DNA from: an uncultured Desulfomonile sp.
GTDB taxonomy: Bacteria; Desulfobacterota; Desulfomonilia; Desulfomonilales; Desulfomonilaceae
Length of the DNA stretch: 64,000 nt
Assembly: GCA_903952205.1 (NCBI GenBank)
Contig: CAJBEZ010000037.1
Location: forward strand, 62,001 to 126,000
Reading direction: 5' to 3'
The position numbers and the translations under genes were made by a program. This document shows positions 44,898 to 53,653 of the stretch, one piece after another (within the stretch, counting starts at the first letter, position 1; every line of letters starts with the position of its first letter). A model generated the notes under the pieces. It was given only the letters and a program-made list of their open reading frames with translations. It did no database searches and was not told where the DNA came from.

Positions 44898-46556
44898 ATG
44901 TTGAATCCTATGACACCAAGATTTGTCCTGCCGAAGTTACTTGCGTCTTTTGTGATTTTACTTGCTTTTGGGTTCCATCAGGCGTCGGCCATTGAGTATC
45001 ATGTAGACATAAACGCCGGAAACAACAGCTTCCCTGGAACGACAGAGAGACCGTTCAAGACGATCAACCATGCCGCCAAGGTGATGGAACCCGGTGACAA
45101 GGCTATAATCCATGAAGGGGTTTATCATGAACAGATAATGGGAGGGAAATCGGGATTACCGGACGCCCCTATCACTTTTGAAGGCGTTGACAGGGATAAG
45201 GTTGTCCTTAGAGGGTCGGTCACGGTAAAAGACTGGAAAAAAGTTGGATCGGTCTGGTTTAAGGTAGGTTTACAACCCATCACAAGACAAAATCTGTTTG
45301 TAATAGTTGACGAAAAACAAAAACTGAAAAAAGTGGACCAGCCTCAAGGCATGCCTGAGGGCAGTTTTTGTCTTGACATCAATAACAACTATTTTATCCG
45401 GCTGCTGGGGGATGCTGATCCCAACACAGATCATGTCGTAGATGTTTACGAACTCGACATGGGATTCAATGCCGGCGCTCGTTATGGTGGGACGGCGAAA
45501 AAACACGTAGTACTCCGTAACATGACCCTCGAAAAATATGGATCGTATGGGGTTTCGGCAGCGCCCAACCAGCATGAAGAGAATTCTCACTGGGAACTCG
45601 ATAATCTTAAATGTCAGTTTAGTGGTTGTGGGGTTTTTAGCGCGTTAGATGATTGGTATATTCATGACTGTCAATTCCTGAGAAACGCGATTCACGGTTG
45701 TCAGATCGATGGCTCCAGAGTCAGGTTCATGAACAATATCAGCAATGAGAATGAGTTTTTTGGACATTCCGGTTACGCCGGAGCGGGTTTGTTGATAGGC
45801 CCTAACCCCTGGGCTAATTCATGTGAAATTAAAGGCAACACATTTAAGGATAATGGTTACCCTGATGGATATGGTTGCGCTATCTATCTCGAAGGTAGAT
45901 CTTACAACAACACTGTGGAAAACAACTTCATAGAGGGAGGGACGCATGCGGGCATCTGTTTCTACGGGTCATCCTACAACAAAGTTTTCAACAATGTTTT
46001 GCTGGACATAGCTCCAAAGAATTCCTGGGATCTTTGCGCCGCTTTTGTCATAGACCGTAGCCGAGAGGGCGCGCCTACCCAGTCTGTTGGAAACTTGATA
46101 GCCCACAATACTGTTTGCGGTTGCTCCTCCCCGATTGCGTTGTCGCAGTCCGGCGCCGAAATTCCAAAGGATCAGTTAAATCAGTTTGTAAATAATGTTT
46201 TTTCATACTGCCGACGCATCCTTCCAAAACCAGGGACTGTCGTGGCCATTTTAAGGAATAACGCCTGGTTTAGTTGCCCGGAAGAGACTCAACAGCGTTC
46301 CTCAAGTTTTGAAGAGACGGCAAAAAGGTTTTACCAGAGTAAAATTGTGACTGGTGTGGACACCCTGGATTCCAAGCCTGTTGTCGGGTCAGACCCTGGG
46401 TTCAAGGACATCACAAAACGAATTTTGTCTCCAACAAGTAATTCACCCTTTGTTGACAAAGCTGAACCTCTGGATTTTGTGACAACGGATATTGATGGAA
46501 CTCGAAGACCCCAGGGTTTAGGGCCGGACATTGGAGCTTATGAGCTTCAAAAATAA
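44898..46556 (+). CDS. Secreted right-handed parallel beta-helix protein (DUF1565-like)
   Basis: 552 residues. A signal peptide (about 1-32) ends near GFHQASA. DINAGNNSFPGTTERPFKTI is the DUF1565-type beginning. Repeating strand-turn units follow, such as NNTVENNFIEGG and SYNKVFNNVLLD, forming a beta-helix (about 60-500). The end DIDGTRRPQGLGPDIGAYEL is a common C-terminus of such proteins. The fold hosts polysaccharide lyases, epimerases and adhesins, so it may modify or bind the exopolysaccharide. AGGAGACA before the ATG is a good ribosome site. The catalytic residues cannot be assigned. Confidence 0.8.
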   Translation: MLNPMTPRFVLPKLLASFVILLAFGFHQASAIEYHVDINAGNNSFPGTTERPFKTINHAAKVMEPGDKAIIHEGVYHEQIMGGKSGLPDAPITFEGVDRDKVVLRGSVTVKDWKKVGSVWFKVGLQPITRQNLFVIVDEKQKLKKVDQPQGMPEGSFCLDINNNYFIRLLGDADPNTDHVVDVYELDMGFNAGARYGGTAKKHVVLRNMTLEKYGSYGVSAAPNQHEENSHWELDNLKCQFSGCGVFSALDDWYIHDCQFLRNAIHGCQIDGSRVRFMNNISNENEFFGHSGYAGAGLLIGPNPWANSCEIKGNTFKDNGYPDGYGCAIYLEGRSYNNTVENNFIEGGTHAGICFYGSSYNKVFNNVLLDIAPKNSWDLCAAFVIDRSREGAPTQSVGNLIAHNTVCGCSSPIALSQSGAEIPKDQLNQFVNNVFSYCRRILPKPGTVVAILRNNAWFSCPEETQQRSSSFEETAKRFYQSKIVTGVDTLDSKPVVGSDPGFKDITKRILSPTSNSPFVDKAEPLDFVTTDIDGTRRPQGLGPDIGAYELQK

Positions 46557-46631
46557 GTCGTTTTTTCTGTCAATCCACAAAAAAGTTGCTTGAATTTGTT
46601 GTTGCTTCCGGATTAATAAAAACGTGAAAAA

Positions 46632-47243
46632 ATGATCAGGGATCTTCCCCTGCAAGAGTTTGTCGTGAGAACAACCGCTTGTCTGATTTTAGCATTGATC
46701 ATGGTGGCGTCATCCCCAGTATGGTCCCAGGAAATACCGTATATCGACGCCCTTCATGCTCCGGATGAGAAAGACATTACGTGGAGCACCAAATTCAAAA
46801 TAGTCCCTACAGGGCAAGCGCCCGATAACTACTGGGTGATAAGAATAAAAGACAACAGGATTGTTGGATATGCTCCATGGGATAGAATCAACAGACGCTG
46901 GACCCTTTTTAACTGGAATGGAGAGTATAGGGGAATTATTCAGGCCACAGTTGGACAACAATTAATCAAACACGAAAAGGTCGATATATGGTATCAATGG
47001 TACACTCAATATGTTTGGTACTTTTCAGACCGTTCCTCTGACAACATTTACAGAGGTGTCATGATCGCGTCACTCGGAGGCCGACCCAAAACAGAGACTT
47101 TGCCTAAGGGGGAACTGGGGGGAAGCCTTGACCTTTATCAAATCGGATATGTTCCGGGAAGACCTTACGAGCCGGCTATTTTTATCGATCCGGCCAAGCG
47201 CCCGATGGGAATAGATATTTCCATTGTACCACGTTTACGCTAG
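46632..47243 (+). CDS. Secreted protein of unknown function
   Basis: 203 residues. An N-terminal signal peptide with a hydrophobic core (about 15-32) ends near PVWSQ. The mature protein is rich in Trp and Tyr (YNW-, WYQWYTQYVWYFSD). It contains GRPKTETLPKGELGGSLDLY and ends in VPRLR. No family is recognised. It lies between the beta-helix protein and the flippase in one plus-strand unit, so a role in the export or processing of the polymer is a fair guess, no more. Confidence 0.55.
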   Translation: MIRDLPLQEFVVRTTACLILALIMVASSPVWSQEIPYIDALHAPDEKDITWSTKFKIVPTGQAPDNYWVIRIKDNRIVGYAPWDRINRRWTLFNWNGEYRGIIQATVGQQLIKHEKVDIWYQWYTQYVWYFSDRSSDNIYRGVMIASLGGRPKTETLPKGELGGSLDLYQIGYVPGRPYEPAIFIDPAKRPMGIDISIVPRLR

Positions 47244-47277
47244 AAGTCCTTTGAAATTTTTGGATCCCCATTAAAAC

Positions 47278-48747
47278 ATGTCGCTGGAATCGAAGAAAAG
47301 CCTGCTAAAAAATACAGTCGCATTGTCGATTCCAAGCGCTGTGAATCCTTTTGTGTCCTTGGCCCTGGTTTATGTCATTTCCAGGAAACTTGGGGTAGAC
47401 GGCATGGGGCAATATGCCATCCTCTTTTCCTATTTGAACATTTTCACAACCATAGCTTCATTAGGCCTGGGGGGCCTGATTGTAAGGGAAGTCGCTCGAA
47501 ATCCCGAGAATCAAGGTATTTTAACAACTAATTCAGTTCTTTTTGGTATTGTGTCAAGCGTAATTGCGATGTTCATCATGGATTTTGGGGTTACATTTTT
47601 AGGTTATGATGACGAGTTGCGCCTGGCATTTCTTGTCGGATCAGTCTCCATCATTCCAGCCAGTTGCGCTCGTTTCCTGGAGTCTACATTTCGGGCCATT
47701 GAAAAATCCGAGTTTATAGCAATTGAGCAATTCCTCGAAAATATCTCGAAGGTCCTTTTTTGCATAGCGGTCGTTTTGACTGGTTACGGTATTGTCGCGA
47801 TATCAGCTGTGACCGTACTTACAAAGTTCCTGGCCCTTGGGATCCTAGTTTATTTCTATATCCGGGTCATAGGCAATTTTGAACTAAGATTCAAAAGAAG
47901 TGTTTGGACCTTGCTGGTGAAACAGTCCCCCGTATTCATGGGGATTGCCATTTGTTCAACTATTCACCTGAACATCGATACAATAATGCTGTCAAAACTT
48001 GCCGACATTTCTTCCGTAGGCATTTACAGCGCCGCTGCAAGAATCAATCAAATGAACGTAATCATTCCAATGGGTTTTTCTATGGCCATTCTTCCAATTT
48101 TTTCACGGCACTTTGGATATGGCCTGGAAAATCTGCAGGAGAAGACCCTGCTTTCTCTACGTCTTGTCATGATTGTCTGTTTACCCATGGTCGTTGGGGT
48201 AATCGTGCTGGCGGACAAGATTATTTTGTTGATATATGGGCCGAAATTTTATCAATCGATATTAATTCTAAAATTGATCGCTCCAATCCTGATTCCTTAC
48301 AGCATGATTCTCATCCTTGCCCAGACACTCATCGCCGCCAATTACCAACAGATAGACTTTAAGATCAATCTAGTTGCGGCGTTGATTGCTACGGCCTCGA
48401 ATTACATTCTTATTCTTCCTTTTGCCGAATACGGGGCCGTAATGGCCAATATGATCACTATTCTTATATTTCTTGGACTTCAGCTTTTGTTCATTTTTAA
48501 GAAACTGTTTCCTTTGGACTTGATGGGAATCGCCACAAAACCCTTTCTGGCGGCAATCGGAATGGCATTCTTGACATACATTGCGCGTGAGATTAACCTT
48601 TTTCTCAATGTGGCTCTTTCAGCAATAGTTTATAGCGTGCTCCTAATCGTTGTTAAAGGACTTCATCCCCAAGAAATCGCAATCATAAAAAATGTAGGTC
48701 TAAATATTGGACAACGTTGCATTAATTATATCCGGCCTGCCAGATGA
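47278..48747 (+). CDS. Wzx-type polysaccharide flippase (MOP superfamily)
   Basis: 489 residues with about fourteen hydrophobic helices. The start KKSLLKNTVALSIPSAVNPF and GVDGMGQYAILFSYLNIFTT are typical of the polysaccharide biosynthesis export family; R-N-P-E and charged residues lie in loops. It would flip the undecaprenyl-linked repeat unit made by the WbaP-like enzyme and glycosyltransferases. Its end overlaps the next gene by 41 bases in another frame, which implies coupling. It is the only clear Wzx in the window. Confidence 0.87.
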   Translation: MSLESKKSLLKNTVALSIPSAVNPFVSLALVYVISRKLGVDGMGQYAILFSYLNIFTTIASLGLGGLIVREVARNPENQGILTTNSVLFGIVSSVIAMFIMDFGVTFLGYDDELRLAFLVGSVSIIPASCARFLESTFRAIEKSEFIAIEQFLENISKVLFCIAVVLTGYGIVAISAVTVLTKFLALGILVYFYIRVIGNFELRFKRSVWTLLVKQSPVFMGIAICSTIHLNIDTIMLSKLADISSVGIYSAAARINQMNVIIPMGFSMAILPIFSRHFGYGLENLQEKTLLSLRLVMIVCLPMVVGVIVLADKIILLIYGPKFYQSILILKLIAPILIPYSMILILAQTLIAANYQQIDFKINLVAALIATASNYILILPFAEYGAVMANMITILIFLGLQLLFIFKKLFPLDLMGIATKPFLAAIGMAFLTYIAREINLFLNVALSAIVYSVLLIVVKGLHPQEIAIIKNVGLNIGQRCINYIRPAR

Positions 48748-49840
48748 TTCGGACTCTGCGTATCAATATCGAATCAAAAAGTTTGCCGAACTATTGACGG
48801 AAAGATCCATAGGCTGCGATTTTTTCTTCCTTCCTGAGAATCAACTCTTGAAGAAGGTTTCGACGTCGTCTCTATTTATGGCGTTATGGGTAAGTAGGCT
48901 CAGGAAGTACGAATACATTTACTGCGGGGCCGCTTTCGTTGCCCAAGCCCTTTATCTTTGCCATTCGTTCATTCCAGGCATCATTACCCTAGACATGCAT
49001 GGGGATGACATTGGTCAGTCGGCTCAGGCTAATCAGCTACGCTCAGGAGACCCGTCTGCGGGGCCTTCTTTTATGCACAAGTTACAATATTCAATGGCGT
49101 TGCGCTCAGCGGATTTCATTCTGACCCAATCTGAGTGGCATAAATCAGATCTTATAAGGGCAGGGGTAAAACCTGATCGGATTAGTGTCGTCAGAAATGG
49201 CGTGGACCTTGAGCTGTTTCAACCTTTGCCCCCGACTGAAAATCCCCAATTCACATTTGGGTATGCGGGTGAGTTCCAAACTTGGCAGGGAATTGATGAC
49301 CTCATTTCGGCCTTTGAAAAAATCTCCAATCCCGAGATCACAATGTTATTGATTGGTTTCAGAGAGTCAAATCGGGAGATTAAAAAGACCTTTTCAGAAA
49401 AATTTGGGAATAGGATTAAGTTGGTAGACAGGACAGACCGAAAGAATATGCTTGAACTATTAAGTTTGGCTTCCATCCTGATTTCACCGAGGCCGAATCA
49501 TATAGCCTCCAGAGCCGCCTTCCCCGTCAAGTTTGCAGAATACGCGGCGTTAGGGAAACCTATCCTTGTGAACGAAGTTGACGAGACAGCGGATTTTGTT
49601 CGGAATTACGGTTGTGGATTCATATCGTCCCCCCCAAATGTGCAAAATCTCGCCCACACTATGGAACAAGCGGCTTTAACTCCAAAGAAAGCCCTGGTGC
49701 AAATGGGGCTAAGATCGCGGAAGATGGCTGAAGAGAATTTTTCATGGCCAAAGATAGGAGACGATTACGCTGCCCTGGTTAGGAGCCTGATAGAAAAACC
49801 CAAGTCAGAAGAGCTGAAGAAAACAGGTATTTGGGGATAA
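48707..49840 (+). CDS. GT4-family glycosyltransferase
   Basis: 377 residues. The start is a TTG at 48707 inside the flippase gene. VALIISGLPDDSDSAYQYRI opens the fold, ISVVRNGVDLELFQPLPP (near 165) marks the domain linker, FTFGYAGEFQTWQGIDDLIS (near 180) and PVKFAEYAALGKPILVNEVD (near 270) are the donor-domain motifs, with the E-x7-E equivalent shifted. It should extend the repeat unit. It ends the plus-strand unit; a terminator follows. Confidence 0.82.
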   Translation: MDNVALIISGLPDDSDSAYQYRIKKFAELLTERSIGCDFFFLPENQLLKKVSTSSLFMALWVSRLRKYEYIYCGAAFVAQALYLCHSFIPGIITLDMHGDDIGQSAQANQLRSGDPSAGPSFMHKLQYSMALRSADFILTQSEWHKSDLIRAGVKPDRISVVRNGVDLELFQPLPPTENPQFTFGYAGEFQTWQGIDDLISAFEKISNPEITMLLIGFRESNREIKKTFSEKFGNRIKLVDRTDRKNMLELLSLASILISPRPNHIASRAAFPVKFAEYAALGKPILVNEVDETADFVRNYGCGFISSPPNVQNLAHTMEQAALTPKKALVQMGLRSRKMAEENFSWPKIGDDYAALVRSLIEKPKSEELKKTGIWG

Positions 49841-49864
49841 CGATCCTGAAGATCCGAAATTAAA

Positions 49865-49893
49865 ACCGGGAGCTTTCAAAGAAAACTCCCGGT
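49865..49893. terminator. Hairpin terminator between convergent units
   Basis: ACCGGGAG (49865-49872) pairs with CTCCCGGT (49886-49893) around a 13-base loop; CATTTTGTT follows on the plus side and TTTTAATTT on the minus side. It can serve the plus-strand GT4 and the small minus-strand gene at 49925-50008. Confidence 0.7.
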
Positions 49894-49924
49894 CATTTTG
49901 TTCTACTGATAATCGGTTATAGGC

Positions 49925-50008
49925 TTACATACCAGTCCAATGTTTCTTGTTCCCAAACGCAAGCCACAAAACTGCTGTCCCAACGGATACTAGAAATAGT
50001 ATCTCCAT
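49925..50008 (-). CDS. Predicted 27-residue membrane microprotein
   Basis: On the minus strand ATG (50006-50008) opens a 27-codon frame ending TAA. The peptide begins MEILFLVSVGTAVLWLAFGN and ends KKHWTGM: a single hydrophobic helix with a basic end. GGAGGTGAGGGA lies just upstream, one of the strongest ribosome sites in the window, and the hairpin at 49865-49893 follows. Small size and low complexity keep confidence moderate. No homologue is recognised. Confidence 0.5.
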   Translation of the reverse strand: MEILFLVSVGTAVLWLAFGNKKHWTGM

Positions 50009-50097
50009 TTCCCTCACCTCCACAACAGCACAAAATATACGCAGCTTTAAATTTATGTCAATAGGAAAATCGGCGGTTTCAAAAACTTACGAATTTT

Positions 50098-51204
50098 CTA
50101 CAACTGGCCTCCCATGGATTTCGAGTAACCCGTTAACTCAACGTACCCTGTCCCGTGAACAGGTTCGGCGTTGACGATACCGTTGGCTAAGACTGCGCCT
50201 TCCCAGTAACTCGTCTGTGTGCTTTTCAGGTTTGACAGTTCCTGGTCTTTAATTGCGGGAGTTACAACAATACGAAGTTTTTTTTCAGGGATCTCTATTG
50301 TCCATTCGCTGGGGTATTTTGCCTTGGTCCGAGGACTTACCCATGATCCTGAGGCCTGAATCATTACTGAAGATCCTGATAGATGGGTCGGCTTACCCGA
50401 CTGATCCACAAAAGTGGCAAAAGGCTTCTCATGGGTCCCGTCGCTTCGGCGCAAGTAAAACGCCATGAGTTCAGATCCATTGTCGAATTGAAGGCTGAAC
50501 CAATCCCAACCGACCTGGTCTTGATTCAGGATAGACGATCCAAACTCATGGTCCATCCACATGGAACCTGTGACTTCGTATCTGGATCCGTTGAAAACCA
50601 ACGCGCCCTCGGCCTTTAACCGTGTAAAAGAATAATAATAGGAGGCCTGATTTGGATCATTGCCTTTCACGCTGAAGCCGTTGTCCCCGTGTAGGATTAT
50701 TGGTTTTTCAGGTGTCAAAGACAAGTCTATCTCGTATGGACCATCAACCGCTCTCAAAGTTATGGCGCCTCCGTCCATGGATGCGCGCCAATCCTTGATT
50801 CGCACGCTCAGGTGGTCGCTTGCGGCTTCGGCTAATCCTGGTCCTTCCCGTGAAATGATTTCGGAGTGAAAAAATTTTCCGCCGGAAATATCGGTGATGG
50901 CGAAATGCCCAGGGTAAAGGTCCCGAACCGACCAACTGGAACTACCTTTTGCGTTTTTATCGAACAGGCTTCTTCTAAAAAAGGTCAGTTGAGTTCCCCA
51001 TTTACGGTCTCCTGAGGTGAGGTTACCGGTAAAATACCACCATTCGGTCTCAAAGCTCGGGTGTTTGCCATGGTCTTGGGGAAAAGAGAGGATTCGACCT
51101 TCTTTGGCTTTTTCAAATTCGCCGCCATATAATAATGACACATTGAATATGAACGGCAGCGCCAATAGTATGACGGGGCCGATGAATCTGAAACTATGTT
51201 TCAT
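50098..51204 (-). CDS. AttH/CrtC-type lipocalin-like secreted protein
   Basis: 368 residues. A signal peptide spans 1-28. HPSFETEWWYFTGNLTSGDR and GTQLTFFRRSLFDKN (near 50-80) with GSMWMDHEFGSSIL and GWDWFSLQFDNGSELM (near 215-240) are the signature of the AttH/hydroxyneurosporene-synthase (CrtC) superfamily, a double lipocalin barrel. CrtC hydrates carotenoids; AttH-type homologues in non-phototrophs have no settled role and are often predicted secreted hydrolases. No carotenoid genes are nearby. GGAGATCAAA precedes the ATG. Confidence 0.8.
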   Translation of the reverse strand: MKHSFRFIGPVILLALPFIFNVSLLYGGEFEKAKEGRILSFPQDHGKHPSFETEWWYFTGNLTSGDRKWGTQLTFFRRSLFDKNAKGSSSWSVRDLYPGHFAITDISGGKFFHSEIISREGPGLAEAASDHLSVRIKDWRASMDGGAITLRAVDGPYEIDLSLTPEKPIILHGDNGFSVKGNDPNQASYYYSFTRLKAEGALVFNGSRYEVTGSMWMDHEFGSSILNQDQVGWDWFSLQFDNGSELMAFYLRRSDGTHEKPFATFVDQSGKPTHLSGSSVMIQASGSWVSPRTKAKYPSEWTIEIPEKKLRIVVTPAIKDQELSNLKSTQTSYWEGAVLANGIVNAEPVHGTGYVELTGYSKSMGGQL

Positions 51205-51365
51205 TTTGATCTCCGATGAAACAGTTTACGCATTTGGGCTGACTAATCACGTTAGGATATGCTTGTGACTAGAGATTTTCATTGTTGCGTTTCTGTGAAA
51301 ACTTGAGCTATTAGTTTTGCGCGTTTATTCAATGATATGGACTCACCGTTTGTAAAGGAGTTTTT

Positions 51366-52361
51366 ATGCGAAAAATGTTTCCGGTGCATAAATTCAATAA
51401 ATTTGTGCCGTTGAATTTGTTTAATTCCACAATTGTATTAGCGTTGAGCGCTCTGATCTGTCTGTTCGCTATTAATTCATACGCCCAACCATCAAACGGG
51501 AAAGGCGCAAAAGATTTGCAGGAGTCTTTCAGGTCTGTGGCAAAGAATGTTCGGCCCGCTGTTGTTAATATATCATCTGTGAAAACTGTCAGGTCCCAAA
51601 ACCCAATGTATGAAATGGACCCATCCTTTGAAAACCACCCGTTCCGGGAATTTTTTGGCGATGATGTTTTCAGGCGCTTCTTTGGTGGTCCTCAAATGGG
51701 ACAGCCGGGAGCTAGACAACAAGGATTGGGATCGGGATTTATTTATGACCGTCGAGGTTATGTGCTTACCAATCGACATGTGGTAAATGGCGCCGATCAA
51801 ATAACAGTGACTCTGGATGGAAAAAAGAAATACAAAGCCCACCTGGTAGCGGCGGATTCAAAGACAGATATTGCAATATTGAAAATAGATGGAACTGATT
51901 TCCCTAATGTGGCGCTTGGCAATTCATCATCCCTGGAGGTTGGGGATTGGGTCCTGGCAATAGGAAACCCTTTTGGTTTAACGCAAACCATAACGGCTGG
52001 AATAGTCAGCGCAAAAGGTCGATCCGATATGGGAATTCTGGATTATGAAGATTTCATTCAGACCGACGCCGCAATCAACCCTGGAAACTCTGGAGGCCCA
52101 TTGGTAAACATTGACGGACAGGTTATAGGTATGAACACAGCTATTCTGTCCCGTAGTGGTGGATACATGGGAATAGGTTTCGCCATTCCTGTAAATGTTA
52201 TTAAACAGGTAGTAAACAGGATCATGTCAAAACGCGCCGACCAAGGTGACACAAAAGCCAAATCTCCTAAAAACTCTAGTCCATCTGAGCGGTTAAACCA
52301 AAATCCTGATAAATTTGACCGCGTTTTTCCTCCGCTTCCTGGGAGCAGACACGGAATTTAG
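51366..52361 (+). CDS. HtrA/DegP-like serine protease lacking PDZ domains
   Basis: 331 residues. An N-terminal hydrophobic segment (about 20-40) acts as signal or anchor. The trypsin-like domain has an intact triad: H138 in YVLTNRHVVNGAD, D168 in SKTDIAILK and S242 in NPGNSGGPL. It ends near residue 283 (VNVIKQVVNRIMSK). A polar 48-residue tail replaces the one or two PDZ domains of DegP/DegS relatives. AAAGGAG precedes the ATG. It likely degrades or processes periplasmic proteins without PDZ-based activation. No frame change that would restore a PDZ domain is visible downstream. Confidence 0.87.
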   Translation: MRKMFPVHKFNKFVPLNLFNSTIVLALSALICLFAINSYAQPSNGKGAKDLQESFRSVAKNVRPAVVNISSVKTVRSQNPMYEMDPSFENHPFREFFGDDVFRRFFGGPQMGQPGARQQGLGSGFIYDRRGYVLTNRHVVNGADQITVTLDGKKKYKAHLVAADSKTDIAILKIDGTDFPNVALGNSSSLEVGDWVLAIGNPFGLTQTITAGIVSAKGRSDMGILDYEDFIQTDAAINPGNSGGPLVNIDGQVIGMNTAILSRSGGYMGIGFAIPVNVIKQVVNRIMSKRADQGDTKAKSPKNSSPSERLNQNPDKFDRVFPPLPGSRHGI

Positions 52362-52513
52362 AGGCTATGAAAGGATCAAATTTTCATGAGAAACGATGGT
52401 ATTTGAAGTTCGAGAAAAATTTTAAAGAATTTTATTGATAAAATGTTATTTTATTTTTCAAATTGTTTCAATTATTTAGTATAATTCAAAGTATTATTCC
52501 CGTGGAGGATTTT

Positions 52514-52981
52514 ATGAATAAGTACTGGGGGCATGCTCTTCTTGGCGCCATTGTTTTTTTGTTCTGTATCTCCGTAACAACAATTTGTTTTGCCGGTCCA
52601 AAAGCGCCGGAGGGATATCGGAACGTTAAACTAGGAATGACCAAGCCTCAGATCATAGACATTCTAAAAAAAGAACCCGGGAACGACTCTTTTGAAGAAA
52701 TGGGAGATGAGATAGGGGAAATTATCAGGAACGACAATCTTTTCCGGTTTGCAATTTACAAATTTGATTCGCAGGGCCAGTTGGTCGAGATTAATCTTCA
52801 GATGCGGGAAATATTAGGGCGGGACAAAGTTCTGGAACTGTTTAACGCGCAGCACGGACTAAATATTGAACCTTCGAAGAAGTTTGTTGAGTCTAACCGG
52901 ACTGTTGAAGTTCAGGACAACAAAATTGTAATAAAATTTGCTTCCAACAATCGCAGTCGTTCCGCGAAAAGCAACCAGTAG
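52514..52981 (+). CDS. Secreted protein with SmpA/BamE-like repeat motif
   Basis: 155 residues from ATG 52514, chosen because GGAGG lies six bases upstream; frame-open codons from 52463 have no ribosome site. A signal peptide ends near TTICFA. GYRNVKLGMTKPQIIDILKK resembles the GMTxxQVxxxLGxP start of SmpA/BamE-type beta-alpha domains, followed by a strand with FAIYKFDSQGQLVEINLQ. BamE helps assemble outer-membrane proteins, but many proteins share this small fold. Lies in the same direction as the protease. Role unknown. Confidence 0.6.
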   Translation: MNKYWGHALLGAIVFLFCISVTTICFAGPKAPEGYRNVKLGMTKPQIIDILKKEPGNDSFEEMGDEIGEIIRNDNLFRFAIYKFDSQGQLVEINLQMREILGRDKVLELFNAQHGLNIEPSKKFVESNRTVEVQDNKIVIKFASNNRSRSAKSNQ

Positions 52982-53074
52982 AAGTTTTTTACGTAGTTAG
53001 GGCCGGCAGAAAAATATCAACAGACCGGTAGACTCTTTTTGGCATGTCCTGTTCGCTTGTTTTGTTTATACAAA

Positions 53075-53437
53075 TCAGTCTGTAACTTCTTTTGAACTCT
53101 CGATGGCCACGGATATCGCGTCAATATATGGCTTCAATTCCTGCCTGTCGCTTAGGATTCGCTTCGCTTCGCGGTGTTGGTAAACCGTACCCATAATTAT
53201 CATGTCTGTTTTGACACACTCTTCTTCATAATAAGCCTGACGGCTTATTGCAGCCTCCGCTCCAATTTCGTTGTAGACCTTTTTGATCGATTTAGCGTCT
53301 TTTCCCTGAATCTGACGCATGATCAGGTTAATGTGAATTGCCCTGGAAGCCATCAATTCGCTGTTGTTGGAACCTATGGAATCAATAGCTTCCGTAGCGC
53401 TTTTTACGGACTCAAGATCTAATTTCTGCGCAATCAT
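53075..53437 (-). CDS. Hypothetical soluble helical protein
   Basis: 120 residues, mostly predicted alpha-helix, no signal peptide or membrane helix. It contains VKSATEAIDSIGSNN, an ISRQAYYEEECVKTDMIIMG stretch and a C-terminal helix. No family is recognised. It converges with the gene ending at 52981 and is divergent from the homocysteine operon. It has no good ribosome site. Reading frame and even composition support a gene, but little else. Confidence 0.45.
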   Translation of the reverse strand: MIAQKLDLESVKSATEAIDSIGSNNSELMASRAIHINLIMRQIQGKDAKSIKKVYNEIGAEAAISRQAYYEEECVKTDMIIMGTVYQHREAKRILSDRQELKPYIDAISVAIESSKEVTD

Positions 53438-53653
53438 TGGCCTAACCCGTGAACTTGATAAAAGATGTTTCTAATTATACATGTAATTCCAATTCCGTGT
53501 CTTGGACTTGTGATGATCTCCTGCTAGGGCTACTATAAAAACTAGTCTCACTTTTTGTACACATAGGTCAAAGTTTCTTGATTAGAATTGTCGAAATAAT
53601 TAGAGTCATAAATCTGGATACTGTCATTTTAGGAAACGCCCTGGAGGTTAGTA

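Noticed and set aside
47904-48362. 152-codon frame inside the flippase gene.
   Set aside because: Same-strand shadow of Wzx; His/Cys-rich without conserved pattern.
52362-52513. Possible lost PDZ coding after the HtrA-like gene.
   Set aside because: The spacer is AT-rich with stops in all frames and holds no PDZ-like motif.
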